Notes: a model not told the origin generated them from the letters alone. Numbered from the stretch's first letter, positions 8,550 to 17,374 are shown. The stretch: 64,000 bases of DNA from UBA6109 sp964506465 (GCA_964506465.1 CAZDLM010000002.1:112971-176970); one strand, 5' to 3'. Numbers and translations: made by a program.

Positions 8550-8673
8550 CAGACTGTTCAAAAAGGCCCGGATGCAAGGCTCCCGATGGCCTGAACCGTG
8601 AGACGTACTGGGATGTACGTCGAACGGTGAAGGGCAAGGGAAACGCCGCAGACGGGCTTTTTTCAACAGTCTG
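8550..8673. repeat. Intergenic inverted-repeat element, copy 2 (complete)
   Basis: A 124-bp element bounded by CAGACTGTTCAAAAAGGCCCG and its near-perfect complement ending in TTTTCAACAGTCTG. Inside is a second small palindrome, ACGTACTGGGATGTACGT. The symmetry and the tandem second copy suggest a MITE- or REP-like element able to fold as RNA. It has no coding capacity, and its 3' edge is only 13 bases before the znuA -35 box. Confidence 0.8.
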
Positions 8674-8686
8674 GGGGGAAAAGAAC

Positions 8687-8720
8687 TTGACAACGGTGCA
8701 TGCATGCAACAAAGTTGCAT
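8687..8720 (+). promoter_or_regulatory. znu promoter with a perfect 7-3-7 palindrome (probable Zur operator)
   Basis: A perfect -35 box TTGACA is at 8687-8692. The palindrome ATGCAAC-AAA-GTTGCAT at 8704-8720 covers the region where the -10 box should be, the usual arrangement for repression by a Fur-family dimer. The operon ends in a Fur-family gene (11303-11776), so zinc-dependent autoregulation is likely. No clear -10 hexamer is visible apart from the palindrome itself. Confidence 0.65.
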
Positions 8721-8748
8721 AAGAGTCCTTTTTCAAGGCGGCGGGAAG

Positions 8749-9660
8749 ATGCAGGGTGTTGCGAAATTGTTGCGGGGTGCGGCTTGTCTGGTTCTGCTGG
8801 CTCTGACCGTTTCGCCTGTTCAGGCGGCGGTCAAGGTCTTCGTAAGCATCGCCCCGCAGAAGTACTTCGTGCAGAGAGTGGCGGGAGACCTCGCGGAGGT
8901 TTCGGTCCTGATTCCGGCCGGAGCCGATCCCCACACCTTCGAGCCCAAGCCGAAGCAGATGGCCGCTCTCGCGAAGAGCGCCGTTTACTTTGCCGTGGGC
9001 ATCGATGTCGAAAAGGCGTGGCTGAAAAAGATTGCGGCTGCGAATCCGAAGATGCGCGTGGTTCAAACCGACGACGGGATCGCCAAGATCCCGATGGCCT
9101 CCGGCAAAGACGAACCCCACGGGTCCGCGGCCGGTCCCGGCGGGCGCCAGGAGGACCATCGCGCCCACGGCGGTTCCTTGGACCCCCACGTTTGGCTGTC
9201 GCCGGAGTTGGTGAAGATCCAGGCCGGGCATATCTTCCGTGCCCTGGTTTCCGTCGATCCGGCAAACCGGACGCGTTACGAAGGCGGCTATCGCCGTTTC
9301 CTGGGCGAGCTGGACGCCCTGCATCAGGAGATGAAGACCCTCTTTGCGGGTCGGGGAGGCGAGCGGTTCATGGTCTTTCATCCCTCGTGGGGCTATCTTG
9401 CCGACGCCTACGGCCTGGTTCAGGTCCCCGTCGAGGCCGGGGGAAAGGAACCCAAGCCTGCACAGCTTCTGAGACTCGTGCGCGAAGCGAGGGAACACGG
9501 CATCAAGGTGATTTTCGTCCAGCCGCAGTTTTCCACGAAAAGCGCCGAACTGCTCTCCAGGGAGATCGGCGGGCAGGCCGTCTACGCCGATCCGCTGGCT
9601 GAAAACTGGGCCGAGAACCTGCGCGAAGTCGCCCGGAAATTTCAGGCGGCGGCGCGATGA
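8749..9660 (+). CDS. znuA: Zinc ABC transporter, periplasmic binding protein
   Basis: A 303-residue ZnuA/cluster A-I metal-binding protein with a signal peptide (about 1-24, ending near SPVQA). Metal ligand motifs are in order: DPHTFEPKP, DPHVW and FHPSWGY, with an acidic residue near the end (YADPL). Between the first two is a short His-rich loop (DEPHGSAAGPGGRQEDHRAHGG), the feature that usually separates zinc from manganese proteins. The ATG at 8749 was preferred over the one at 8704 because it starts directly at the signal peptide and the upstream one lies inside the operator. First gene of znuA-znuC-znuB-zur. Confidence 0.9.
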   Translation: MQGVAKLLRGAACLVLLALTVSPVQAAVKVFVSIAPQKYFVQRVAGDLAEVSVLIPAGADPHTFEPKPKQMAALAKSAVYFAVGIDVEKAWLKKIAAANPKMRVVQTDDGIAKIPMASGKDEPHGSAAGPGGRQEDHRAHGGSLDPHVWLSPELVKIQAGHIFRALVSVDPANRTRYEGGYRRFLGELDALHQEMKTLFAGRGGERFMVFHPSWGYLADAYGLVQVPVEAGGKEPKPAQLLRLVREAREHGIKVIFVQPQFSTKSAELLSREIGGQAVYADPLAENWAENLREVARKFQAAAR

Positions 9661-9670
9661 GGCAACGAGC

Positions 9671-10432
9671 ATGACGGAATCGATCATCGAGGTCCGGGAC
9701 CTGTGGTTCTCCTTCAACGGGCAGCCCGTCCTCCGCAACGTGAATCTGACGGTGCCGCAGGGAGATTTTCTGGTTGTGATCGGCCCCAACGGCGGCGGGA
9801 AGACAACCCTGCTCAAGGTGATGCTGGGCCTGCTCAAGCCCGACCGCGGGACGGTGAGCGTCTTCGGGCTTCCTCCGCACCGGGCGGCCCATCATATCGG
9901 CTATGTGCCCCAGAACGTCCATGTCAACAAGACCTTCCCCATCTCGGTTCTCGACGTCGTCCTGATGGGGCGCCTGAGGCCCGGCCGCGGGTGGCCCCGC
10001 CACTCGCGCCAGGACCGGGACGCCGCCCGGAAGGCCCTCGAGCAGATGCGCGTGTGGGAATACCGGGACCGCCGCATCGGCGAGCTTTCGGGCGGGCAAC
10101 TGCAGCGGGTATTCATTGCGCGGGCGCTGGTCGGGAAACCTCAGGTCCTCTTCCTGGATGAGGCCATGGCCAGCATCGACGCACAGAGCCGCGGGGAGTT
10201 CTACGAAATCCTGACCGAATTGAACCGGAGCGTCACCATCGTCGCGGTCAGCCACGACATGATGATCCTCTCGAATCAGGTGAAATCCGTCGCCTGCATC
10301 AACCGTGAGCTTCACCATCACAATTCCGGAAGCATCACGCAGGAGATGCTGGACGAGACCTATCACTGCCCCGTGGATCTGGTCGCGCACGGCCTCCCCC
10401 ACCGGGTGCTGGAATGCCACAAGGACAAGTAA
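9671..10432 (+). CDS. znuC: Zinc ABC transporter, ATP-binding protein
   Basis: A 253-residue ABC ATPase with Walker A GPNGGGKTT (residues about 37-45), the signature LSGGQLQRVFIARAL, Walker B QVLFLDEAMASID and the H-loop in AVSHD. It would power uptake through the permease encoded immediately downstream. It begins 10 bases after znuA and ends 1 base before the permease start, so translation is probably coupled. Confidence 0.92.
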   Translation: MTESIIEVRDLWFSFNGQPVLRNVNLTVPQGDFLVVIGPNGGGKTTLLKVMLGLLKPDRGTVSVFGLPPHRAAHHIGYVPQNVHVNKTFPISVLDVVLMGRLRPGRGWPRHSRQDRDAARKALEQMRVWEYRDRRIGELSGGQLQRVFIARALVGKPQVLFLDEAMASIDAQSRGEFYEILTELNRSVTIVAVSHDMMILSNQVKSVACINRELHHHNSGSITQEMLDETYHCPVDLVAHGLPHRVLECHKDK

Positions 10433-10433
10433 A

Positions 10434-11297
10434 ATGTGGGAAGCGCTTCAAACGGACTTTATCCGCAACGCCCTGGTGGCCGGCGTCCTGGTGAGCATCG
10501 TCTGCGGGATCATCGGGACGCTCGTCGTGGTGAATCGGATCGTTTTTCTGGCCGGCGGCATCGCCCATGCGGCCTACGGCGGGATCGGCCTCGCGTTCTT
10601 CCTCGGCTGGCCCTACGTCGCCGGTACAACGGCCGTTTCACTTCTGTCCGCTGGGATCATGGCCGCCGTTACGATCAAGGCGAAGCACCGGGCCGACGCC
10701 ATCGTGGGCGTGCTCTGGGCCGTCGGAATGGCCCTCGGCGTCATCCTGCTCGACCTCTCCCCGGGATACAACGCGGACCTGATGAGTTATCTCTTCGGAA
10801 GCATCCTGACCGTTCCGGCCTCGGACCTGTGGCAGATGGGGCTGCTCGGGATCGCCGTCATCTCCGTCGTCGCCTGGTATTATAACGACTTTCTGGCGAT
10901 GTCTTACGACGACGAGTTCGCGCGGCTGCGAAACGTTCCCGTCACGTTCCTCTACTGTCTCCTGCTGGGAATGATCGCTCTCGCAGTGGTGATGATCATC
11001 CGCGTCGTGGGGCTCATCCTGGTGATCGCGCTCCTGACGATTCCCCCCTTCATCGCGGAAAAATTCACGGGCTCGCTGCGCGCCATGATGATGGTATCCT
11101 CCGTCCTGAGCTGTCTCTTCACGGTTGTCGGGTTCGGGGTGTCCTACGCCCTGAACCTCACCTCCGGGGCAACGATCATCCTCGTCGCGGCCGCCGGGTT
11201 CTTCCTGGCGGTCCTGTGGGATCGATGGAGACACAGGCGGCGGAGGAAGACCGGAAAGACGGGGCCGGCGGATCCGATGGAAGGGGCGGAAGGATAG
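10434..11297 (+). CDS. znuB: Zinc ABC transporter, permease
   Basis: A 287-residue ABC-3 family permease with about eight to nine transmembrane segments (for example GVLVSIVCGIIGTLVVVNRIVFL and IRVVGLILVIALLTIPPFIA). The C-terminus is basic and cytoplasmic. It transports zinc together with the ATPase and binding protein encoded upstream. The ATG at 10434 was chosen because it follows the znuC stop by one base and starts the family-typical N-terminus. Confidence 0.9.
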   Translation: MWEALQTDFIRNALVAGVLVSIVCGIIGTLVVVNRIVFLAGGIAHAAYGGIGLAFFLGWPYVAGTTAVSLLSAGIMAAVTIKAKHRADAIVGVLWAVGMALGVILLDLSPGYNADLMSYLFGSILTVPASDLWQMGLLGIAVISVVAWYYNDFLAMSYDDEFARLRNVPVTFLYCLLLGMIALAVVMIIRVVGLILVIALLTIPPFIAEKFTGSLRAMMMVSSVLSCLFTVVGFGVSYALNLTSGATIILVAAAGFFLAVLWDRWRHRRRRKTGKTGPADPMEGAEG

Positions 11298-11302
11298 AAA
11301 GA

Positions 11303-11776
11303 ATGTGCAGTCGCTGCAACTACGCGGAGCTGATCGAACGAAGCGGCCTGGACCCGACGCCGAACCGCATCCGGGTGCTCGAGACCATCGGGAACAGCGG
11401 TTCACCCGTCAGCGCCGGAGACATCGTCGCGGCGGCCCGCCGGACCGCGGGCATCAACCGCGTCACGGTGTACCGCATCCTTGATCTCCTGGTCGGCAGG
11501 GGATTGGCGGCGCGCATGGTCGGAGGCGGGAGGAGCCTCGTCTACGGCATGGCGCCCAGTGAAAATCATCCGGCCCATCCCCATTTCCACTGCCGGAATT
11601 GCGGTACGATGTCGTGCCTGCAGCCGGGAAGCCTCCAGGTGGACCTCCGCGACATCGAACGGTCCTTCCCCGGCGAGATCCGCGGCGTGGAAATCCGGCT
11701 GAGCGGGATCTGCCGGAATTGCCTGAAAAAAAAGCGCCCGCCCAAGAAGACGCCTGAAGGCCGCGGATCCGGATGA
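11303..11776 (+). CDS. zur: Fur family regulator, probable zinc uptake regulator Zur
   Basis: A 157-residue Fur-family protein with an N-terminal winged helix (TPNRIRVLETI ... NRVTVYRILDLL, about 18-65) and a C-terminal metal-binding and dimer domain. It carries two CxxC motifs (HCRNCG and ICRNCL), the usual structural zinc site, plus a His-rich HPAHPHFHC segment. It starts 5 bases after znuB. Placement in the zinc operon and the palindrome at the operon promoter support Zur rather than Fur or PerR. The specificity call is by context. Confidence 0.85.
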   Translation: MCSRCNYAELIERSGLDPTPNRIRVLETIGNSGSPVSAGDIVAAARRTAGINRVTVYRILDLLVGRGLAARMVGGGRSLVYGMAPSENHPAHPHFHCRNCGTMSCLQPGSLQVDLRDIERSFPGEIRGVEIRLSGICRNCLKKKRPPKKTPEGRGSG

Positions 11777-12109
11777 TCCCTCCGCAGATGGAAGGGAGAT
11801 GCGCCGCCGCGAAACAAAACCTGTAAAGAATCATGCCCTCCGCGTCCGGGCCGCCGCAGGCCGCAGAAGACGGCCGATGCGAAGCGTCCGGAGACGGCCG
11901 GGAAGGGGCTCCCCCCGCGTCGCCGCAGACGAGCCTCCGACGAGCTTGACTACGGAGGTTCGCTTGTGCTACTTCTACGTCACTTTTGGGCGACCGGAAG
12001 GATTACGGAACGGGCAATTCCACCTCTACTCGGGAATTCCGACGACGGGAGAAGCGCTTCGGAAGGCCCCACAATTCACCAGACAAAATTCATCTGAAAG
12101 ACTGCGGGC
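11777..12109 (+). other. 333-base intergenic region upstream of moaC
   Basis: No convincing gene is present. Near the middle is a promoter-like TTGACT (11946-11951) followed after 18 bases by TACTTC with an upstream TG, a weak extended -10. The leader contains a small hairpin (AATTCC 12016-12021 with GGAATT 12033-12038). I compared it with the Moco riboswitch from memory and could not establish a match. Confidence 0.35.
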
Positions 12110-12601
12110 ATGGTCGATTTTTCCCATTTGGACAGCGACGGCAAGGCGAAGATGGTCGACATATCGGATAAGGCGCCGTCGCATCGCGTCGCCGTTGCAT
12201 GGGGCAGGGTGAAGATGAGACCGGAGACGGTGGCGCTCATCCAGGAAGGCGGGATCCCGAAAGGCGACGTCTTCGGCGTCGCGAAGATCGCCGGGATCAT
12301 GGCCGCCAAGCGAACCTCCGACCTGATCCCGATGTGCCATCCGCTGGAAGTCACCGGCGTCGAGATTCGCTTCGAAAGCCGCGCGGACGCCGGCGAGATC
12401 GAAATCGAGGCCACGGCGAAGACCCACGGAAGGACCGGCGTTGAAATGGAGGCCCTGACGGCCGTCAGCGTCGCCGCTCTGACGATCTACGATATGTGCA
12501 AATCCGCCGACCGGGACATTGTCCTGGCTGAAATCTGCCTGGTCCGCAAGGAAGGCGGCAAGAGCGGAACCTACGCCCGGCGGGAGCGGAAACATGACTG
12601 A
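12110..12601 (+). CDS. moaC: Cyclic pyranopterin monophosphate synthase
   Basis: A 163-residue MoaC, which with MoaA converts GTP to cPMP, the first step of molybdenum or tungsten cofactor synthesis. Family blocks are seen in order: MVDISDK, GRVKMRPET, KGDVFGVAKIAGIMAAKRTSDLIPMCHPL (split here as in the family), GVEMEALTAVSVAALTIYDMCKSADR and LVRKEGGKSG, which include the catalytic Asp and Lys residues. No other moco genes lie in the window. It overlaps the next gene by eight bases. Confidence 0.95.
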   Translation: MVDFSHLDSDGKAKMVDISDKAPSHRVAVAWGRVKMRPETVALIQEGGIPKGDVFGVAKIAGIMAAKRTSDLIPMCHPLEVTGVEIRFESRADAGEIEIEATAKTHGRTGVEMEALTAVSVAALTIYDMCKSADRDIVLAEICLVRKEGGKSGTYARRERKHD

Positions 12602-13154
12602 AGAAACGGCGCAAAGCTCCCGCGGGAACATGGTCCCGGACGGCGCAACGTACCGCATTTCGAAACCTTTCCGCATCGCCGTCGCAGTGGATTTGGCGCT
12701 GCTTGCGATCCTGATGGGACTGTCCATCTTCTTTGTCGGCTCCAGGACCGAGCGGGCGGCCCTGGCGGTCATTTTCGCGATTCTGCTTCTGATCGGCATC
12801 GAGGCCTTTCGCCGGAACGTGCGCGTCACCGGGAAGGGGATTTCCCTCGTAAAGCTGTTCCGCGAAAAGAAATTGAATTGGGAGGACATTACGTACCTTG
12901 GCTGCGTGGCGGTGCGGAAGAAGATCTACTTCCTGCTGACGACGACCAAGGGCTTTCATATCTTTTCCAATGCCTATGAACGCTACCCGGAGCTGGTCCA
13001 GAAGGTCGTCGATCGTCTTGGACCGGACAAGGTGGAAAAAGAAGTGCTGTCCTACGTGACCGAGCCGCTGTGGAACCGCAGCGACGTGATATCCGCCTGG
13101 CTCGCCGCGGCTGTTCTCGCGGGGCTGATCGGATTGAAGTTCCTGTTTACCTAA
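12594..13154 (+). CDS. Membrane-anchored PH-like (bPH) domain protein, unknown function
   Basis: A 186-residue protein starting inside the last codons of moaC (ATGACTGA overlap). Two hydrophobic segments (about 29-47 and 53-70) are followed by a beta-rich stretch (NVRVTGKGISLVKLFREKKLNWEDITYLG ... KKIYFLLTTTKGFHIFSNAY) that resembles bacterial PH-like domains, then a C-terminal transmembrane helix (about 165-184). The domain assignment is by pattern only. Coupling to moaC suggests co-expression but no obvious role in cofactor synthesis. Confidence 0.6.
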   Translation: MTEETAQSSRGNMVPDGATYRISKPFRIAVAVDLALLAILMGLSIFFVGSRTERAALAVIFAILLLIGIEAFRRNVRVTGKGISLVKLFREKKLNWEDITYLGCVAVRKKIYFLLTTTKGFHIFSNAYERYPELVQKVVDRLGPDKVEKEVLSYVTEPLWNRSDVISAWLAAAVLAGLIGLKFLFT

Positions 13155-13198
13155 ACGGCATCTTTGCAGAGGCATCGGAAAATCGAGGGGAACGACGC

Positions 13199-13501
13199 AT
13201 GAACAAGAAAAGATCTGCTCTGAGAGTCTCCACGGAAGATACGCACTCCTCACCTCTCCAGGTTGTCGAGGGAGTCATGGAGAAGAAACTGGAGGAAGTC
13301 GCCACCGTTCTTTTCTCCACGAAAGGCGGCAAGAGCAGACTTTACGAGGACGTCGTTTCGATGGTGGAACGGAGCCTCTTCCGGATCGCCCTGCGCCGGT
13401 CGAAGAACGTCAAGAGCACTGCTGCGGCCTATCTGGGCATCAACCGCAACACCTTCCAATCGAAGATGGTCAAGCTGGGACTGAACGGCGACAAGGAATA
13501 G
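13199..13501 (+). CDS. Fis-type helix-turn-helix protein
   Basis: A 100-residue basic protein with a C-terminal Fis/NtrC-type DNA-binding HTH_8 domain (about 55-98; VERSLFRIALRRSKNVKSTAAAYLGINRNTFQSKM). It has no receiver or AAA+ domain, so it resembles stand-alone Fis rather than a sigma54 activator. The start is the ATG after GAGGGGAACGACGC. It follows the PH-like gene by 44 bases and may be in the moaC transcript. Targets are unknown. Confidence 0.75.
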   Translation: MNKKRSALRVSTEDTHSSPLQVVEGVMEKKLEEVATVLFSTKGGKSRLYEDVVSMVERSLFRIALRRSKNVKSTAAAYLGINRNTFQSKMVKLGLNGDKE

Positions 13502-13576
13502 GCGCCCGCCGACCCTGCCGCAGGCTTCACGAACCCGAAACGGGAGCATGTTCTTCAAGGGGTTTTGAACATCTCT

Positions 13577-16500
13577 ATGATTTATGAGTTGTGGCGCAAG
13601 GTTACGGCATTCTTCGCGGATTGCCGCATTCGCATCGGGGTCAATCCGGACCTCATCGGCGCCCCCGCCCTTGTTTTCTTTCCTCTGACGCCGACCGTCC
13701 TTTTCTGCGGCTTGGCCGGGATCCTGACGGTCAAGTTGTCCCCCCCTCCCCGTTCCTTCGATGCGACCCGGACGCTGAACGAGCAGTTCGACGCGGTGCG
13801 ATCCCACCGCATTTCCACCCTGCTGTCGGGAAGAGCCGCTCCCCGCGACTACCTCGGAGGCCCCGGTCGGCTTGCCGACATGGAGCGTCTCGTGCGCGAT
13901 CTCAAAGGGGAAGACGTCTTCCGCCGCCTCTTCTTCGATCCCGCCCAATCGGAAAAGCTCTCCGGGATCGTCCGCGCCATGAGCGCGTTCCTGTCTGAAG
14001 AGGAAAAGGCTCTGGAGGACGGCGCCGGACAGTTCAACACCCAGGATCTCGAAACCGTCAACGCGAGGCTCGTCCTCCTCAAAGACGTCCTCTGGGCGAT
14101 CGAACGGGACATTCTCGAAAACATCGGACGAATCGTCCGCCTAGCGGCGGCCGGCGAACGCCGCGACCTCTCGCCGGAGGCCTTCGCCAAATACGGAAAA
14201 CTCAACCTCCTGCTCAACAGCATCGACCGCCTCGAGGTCCGCGGCCGCGACTCGGCGGGCATCGAGATATCGTTTACCCTGGCCGACCCCGCGGACTTGC
14301 GGAAGCTTCTCTCCGAGATCGCCCGCAGAGGCCTCGAAGAGGCCTTCGGGCAGCGGGCAAGATCCGGCGATCTGCGCAGCGGATCCATCCGCGTCTTCCA
14401 GGACGGGAAGAACGGGCCGGGGAAGAGCGCCGCAAGCGTTTCCTTCGTCTACAAGACCGCTTCGGTCATCGGAGCGTTGGGCCGAAACGTCCATGAACTC
14501 CGCGCGCAGATCGCCGGGGACGAGATCTTCCGGATTTGCGCGGATCTGCCCGTCGACTGCGAGGCGGCGATCGCGCATACGCGGTGGGCCTCGGTCGGCT
14601 CCATCACCGAAGAGAATTGCCATCCGATCAGCAACGCAGCGGTCGCCGGCAATGGCGGGCAGACCCGGCCGGCCGTCAGGCGCTACCCTCACTACGGCGA
14701 AGGAGACTGGTCGATCGACGTTGTTCTCAACGGCGACGTCGACAATTACCAGCCGCTGCGGGCCGCGCTGGAATCCGGCGGCGATCTCATCGCCCCGGAA
14801 TTGACGACGGACACGAAGATCATCCCGCTTCAGATCGAAAAATACCTCAAGGAAGGGCATCCTCTGGATGAGGCCTTTCGCCTCGCCGTGAACGATTTCG
14901 AAGGGTCCCACGCCATTGCGATGATCAGCAACCTGACGCCGGGAAAGATCTACCTCGCCCTCCGGGGAAGCGGTCAGGCCCTCTACGTGGGAATCGCCCC
15001 CGACCGGTACCTCTTCGCATCGGAACTGTACGGCATCGTCGAGGGGACATCGTCCTTCATCAAGATGGACGGCGAACGGACATCCCCGCGCGCGTCCGGC
15101 GGCAACGGTCAGATTGTCATTCTCGATCAGGAATCGGCGGGCGGGCTCGACGGCATCCGGGCGTTTTTCTACGACGGCACGCCGCTCGCTCCGGACGAAG
15201 GGGCCATTTCAAAGGCCGAGATCACGACCCGCGACATTCATCGCGGCGACTATCCGCATTTCTTTCTCAAGGAAATCACGGAATCCGCCCTGTCCGTCCG
15301 CAAGACGCTGCGCGGCAAGTATCGCATCCTCCGGCCGCCGGAGGGCGGCAGAAAGACCGCGTTCAACCTCGGCGATGACGTTCTGCCGCTGCGTCTGCGG
15401 GAATCGTTCAGCGCAGGGCGCATCCGGCGCATCCTCGTCATCGGCCACGGCACCGCCGCTGTCGCCGGCGCGGCGGTGGCCGACGCCTTCGAACGCTATC
15501 TGAAGGGTTCCGGCATAAGGATCGAAAGCAAGATCGCCTCGGAACTGAGCGGGTTTTCCCCGGACGAAGACCTCTCCGACTCCCTCGTCATCCCGATCAC
15601 CCAATCGGGAACGACCACCGATACCAACCGGGCCGTCGCCATGGCCGCGGAAAAGGGAGCGACGATCGTCTCCATCGTGAACCGCCGCCAGTCGGATATC
15701 ACGATGAAGTCGCACGGCGTCTTCTACACCAGCGACGGCCGCGACATCGAGATGTCGGTTGCCTCGACAAAAGCCTTCTATTCCCAGATCGTCGCCGGTC
15801 ACGTCTTCGCTCTGAATCTTGCACAGATCGCGAGAACGCTGGACGACGAAACGCTGGCGGCCGAGCTGGCGAACCTGGAAGAAGCGCCGGCGCGGATGGC
15901 CAACGTGGTGCGCCGGGGAGAGGCGGTCCGGCAATGCGCCGAGACGCTGTACCAGAAACGCTACTGGGCGGTCGTCGGCAGCGGCCCCAACAAGGTCGCG
16001 GCGGACGAAATCCGGATCAAGCTCAGCGAACTCTGCTACCGGACGATCTCGTCGGACATCGTGGAAAACAAGAAGCACATCGATCTGTCCGCGGAACCCC
16101 TCATCCTGGTCTGCGCCGCCGGAAGTCCGGAGGCGGTGCTCGCCGACATCGCCAAGGACGTCGCGATCTTCAAGGCCCACAAGGCCTCCGTCGCCGTCTT
16201 TGCCGATGAGGGTGACGACCGGTTCGACGAGGTGTCGGACGCCGTGCTGCCCCTGCCCCGTTCGGCACCGCCTCTGCCGGTCATCCTCAATACGCTGGCC
16301 GGGCACCTGTGGGGCTACTATGCGGCCTGCCGGATCGACGAAGAGGCCGCCTTTCTCAGAGAATTCCGCAGCCGCCTCAATCTCACCATGGTCGAGCAGG
16401 CAAGGACCCGCACGAGCATGTACGACGGTCTTTTCGACCGGAACTTCCGCCGGATGGTCCGCGAATTCGCCCGCGAGTTCAACGAGCGGAGACGCCGGGG

Positions 16501-17356
16501 AGCTTTTTCCGTCACCGGCGTGCGGACGGCCTCGGATGTCGTCCTCCTGCTCAAGTACGCGGTCGGCAAACTCCCGATCGAGGATTTCTGGGAAGACTTC
16601 CGGACGGAGGACGACGCCGTCTCACCCGTGGAAATGCTGGACATCGCGCTCGGCCATGCCGTGGACGAACTTTCCCGGCCCATCGACGCCATCCGCCATC
16701 AGGCCAAGACGGTCACCGTGGGGACCAGCCGCAAGAAGGAGGAGCCGGTGCGCGGCATCCTCTTCGATCTCCTCAAAGAACTCGGCTTCCCCGCGAAGCG
16801 GCTTGTGGGAAAGAACATCATGGCCATAAGCCGGCTCCAGCCGGCCGTCGCCGAGATCAAGGGCTATACGCTCTACGACGTAAACAACCTGGATGCGGAG
16901 GGCAACCCGAATGACGCCTCCACGATCGCCATCCGCCGACGGGGCGGAATCTCCTCATCCATGAAGTCCCGTACCGAGAGTTCGGGACGCTTGATGGGGA
17001 CCAAACGATCGATCGTCAGCACGGGCCATCTGTACGCCGGACGCGGCAAGCTGGACGGCGCGTCGATCGTCATCGTGCCGTTGCTGGGCGAGAGGACGGC
17101 CGTCCGGAATCTTCTGCTCCTGCACGTCGCCTACAGGGAAAAGATGACGGTCCATGAAAAGAAGGAAACGCTCGGATACCGCGTCGATGACGTCCGCAAC
17201 CTCGTCAATGAATACAACCTCCCCTGGGAGGACCGCTATCTGGAGGATTTCTCCCTGGAAGACCTCCTGAGCGATGCCGTGGAAACGCTTGCCGGCCGGA
17301 TCCGCCGCAGGATCGATCCTGATGCGGCCCCTCCGGAAATCGAAGTCGAAAACTGA
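13577..17356 (+). CDS. Giant GlmS-like protein: class II glutaminase plus double SIS domain
   Basis: About 1,259 residues, twice the length of GlmS. Glutaminase (Ntn) motifs are recognisable: FCGLAGIL (Cys44), RLEVRGRDSAG (222-228), HTRWASVG (334-341) and NGDVDN (385-390). Two SIS domains follow, the first with the sugar-phosphate loop TQSGTTTDT (about 675) and the second around 790-920. Differences from GlmS: the candidate nucleophile Cys is not at the N-terminus and would need cleavage of about 43 residues; some 165 residues are inserted between the Cys and RGRDSAG; and about 340 extra residues follow the SIS pair. Alternative start TTG at 13565. It probably acts on a sugar phosphate with glutamine-derived ammonia. 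It lies 18 bases before pyrG, another glutamine amidotransferase gene. Confidence 0.75.
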   Translation: MIYELWRKVTAFFADCRIRIGVNPDLIGAPALVFFPLTPTVLFCGLAGILTVKLSPPPRSFDATRTLNEQFDAVRSHRISTLLSGRAAPRDYLGGPGRLADMERLVRDLKGEDVFRRLFFDPAQSEKLSGIVRAMSAFLSEEEKALEDGAGQFNTQDLETVNARLVLLKDVLWAIERDILENIGRIVRLAAAGERRDLSPEAFAKYGKLNLLLNSIDRLEVRGRDSAGIEISFTLADPADLRKLLSEIARRGLEEAFGQRARSGDLRSGSIRVFQDGKNGPGKSAASVSFVYKTASVIGALGRNVHELRAQIAGDEIFRICADLPVDCEAAIAHTRWASVGSITEENCHPISNAAVAGNGGQTRPAVRRYPHYGEGDWSIDVVLNGDVDNYQPLRAALESGGDLIAPELTTDTKIIPLQIEKYLKEGHPLDEAFRLAVNDFEGSHAIAMISNLTPGKIYLALRGSGQALYVGIAPDRYLFASELYGIVEGTSSFIKMDGERTSPRASGGNGQIVILDQESAGGLDGIRAFFYDGTPLAPDEGAISKAEITTRDIHRGDYPHFFLKEITESALSVRKTLRGKYRILRPPEGGRKTAFNLGDDVLPLRLRESFSAGRIRRILVIGHGTAAVAGAAVADAFERYLKGSGIRIESKIASELSGFSPDEDLSDSLVIPITQSGTTTDTNRAVAMAAEKGATIVSIVNRRQSDITMKSHGVFYTSDGRDIEMSVASTKAFYSQIVAGHVFALNLAQIARTLDDETLAAELANLEEAPARMANVVRRGEAVRQCAETLYQKRYWAVVGSGPNKVAADEIRIKLSELCYRTISSDIVENKKHIDLSAEPLILVCAAGSPEAVLADIAKDVAIFKAHKASVAVFADEGDDRFDEVSDAVLPLPRSAPPLPVILNTLAGHLWGYYAACRIDEEAAFLREFRSRLNLTMVEQARTRTSMYDGLFDRNFRRMVREFAREFNERRRRGAFSVTGVRTASDVVLLLKYAVGKLPIEDFWEDFRTEDDAVSPVEMLDIALGHAVDELSRPIDAIRHQAKTVTVGTSRKKEEPVRGILFDLLKELGFPAKRLVGKNIMAISRLQPAVAEIKGYTLYDVNNLDAEGNPNDASTIAIRRRGGISSSMKSRTESSGRLMGTKRSIVSTGHLYAGRGKLDGASIVIVPLLGERTAVRNLLLLHVAYREKMTVHEKKETLGYRVDDVRNLVNEYNLPWEDRYLEDFSLEDLLSDAVETLAGRIRRRIDPDAAPPEIEVEN

Positions 17357-17374
17357 AAGGCGGCAGGAAAAACT

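Noticed and set aside
8350..8673. A CRISPR-like direct repeat pair
   Set aside because: There are only two long copies with internal dyad symmetry, no regular spacers and no cas genes; the pattern is that of REP/MITE-like elements.
11985..12109. A molybdenum cofactor riboswitch before moaC
   Set aside because: I could find only one weak hairpin and none of the conserved Moco motif segments; a covariance-model search would be needed to reopen this.
11799..12212. A 137-codon plus-strand frame running into moaC
   Set aside because: It overlaps moaC in another frame, is Arg-rich and has no family motif.
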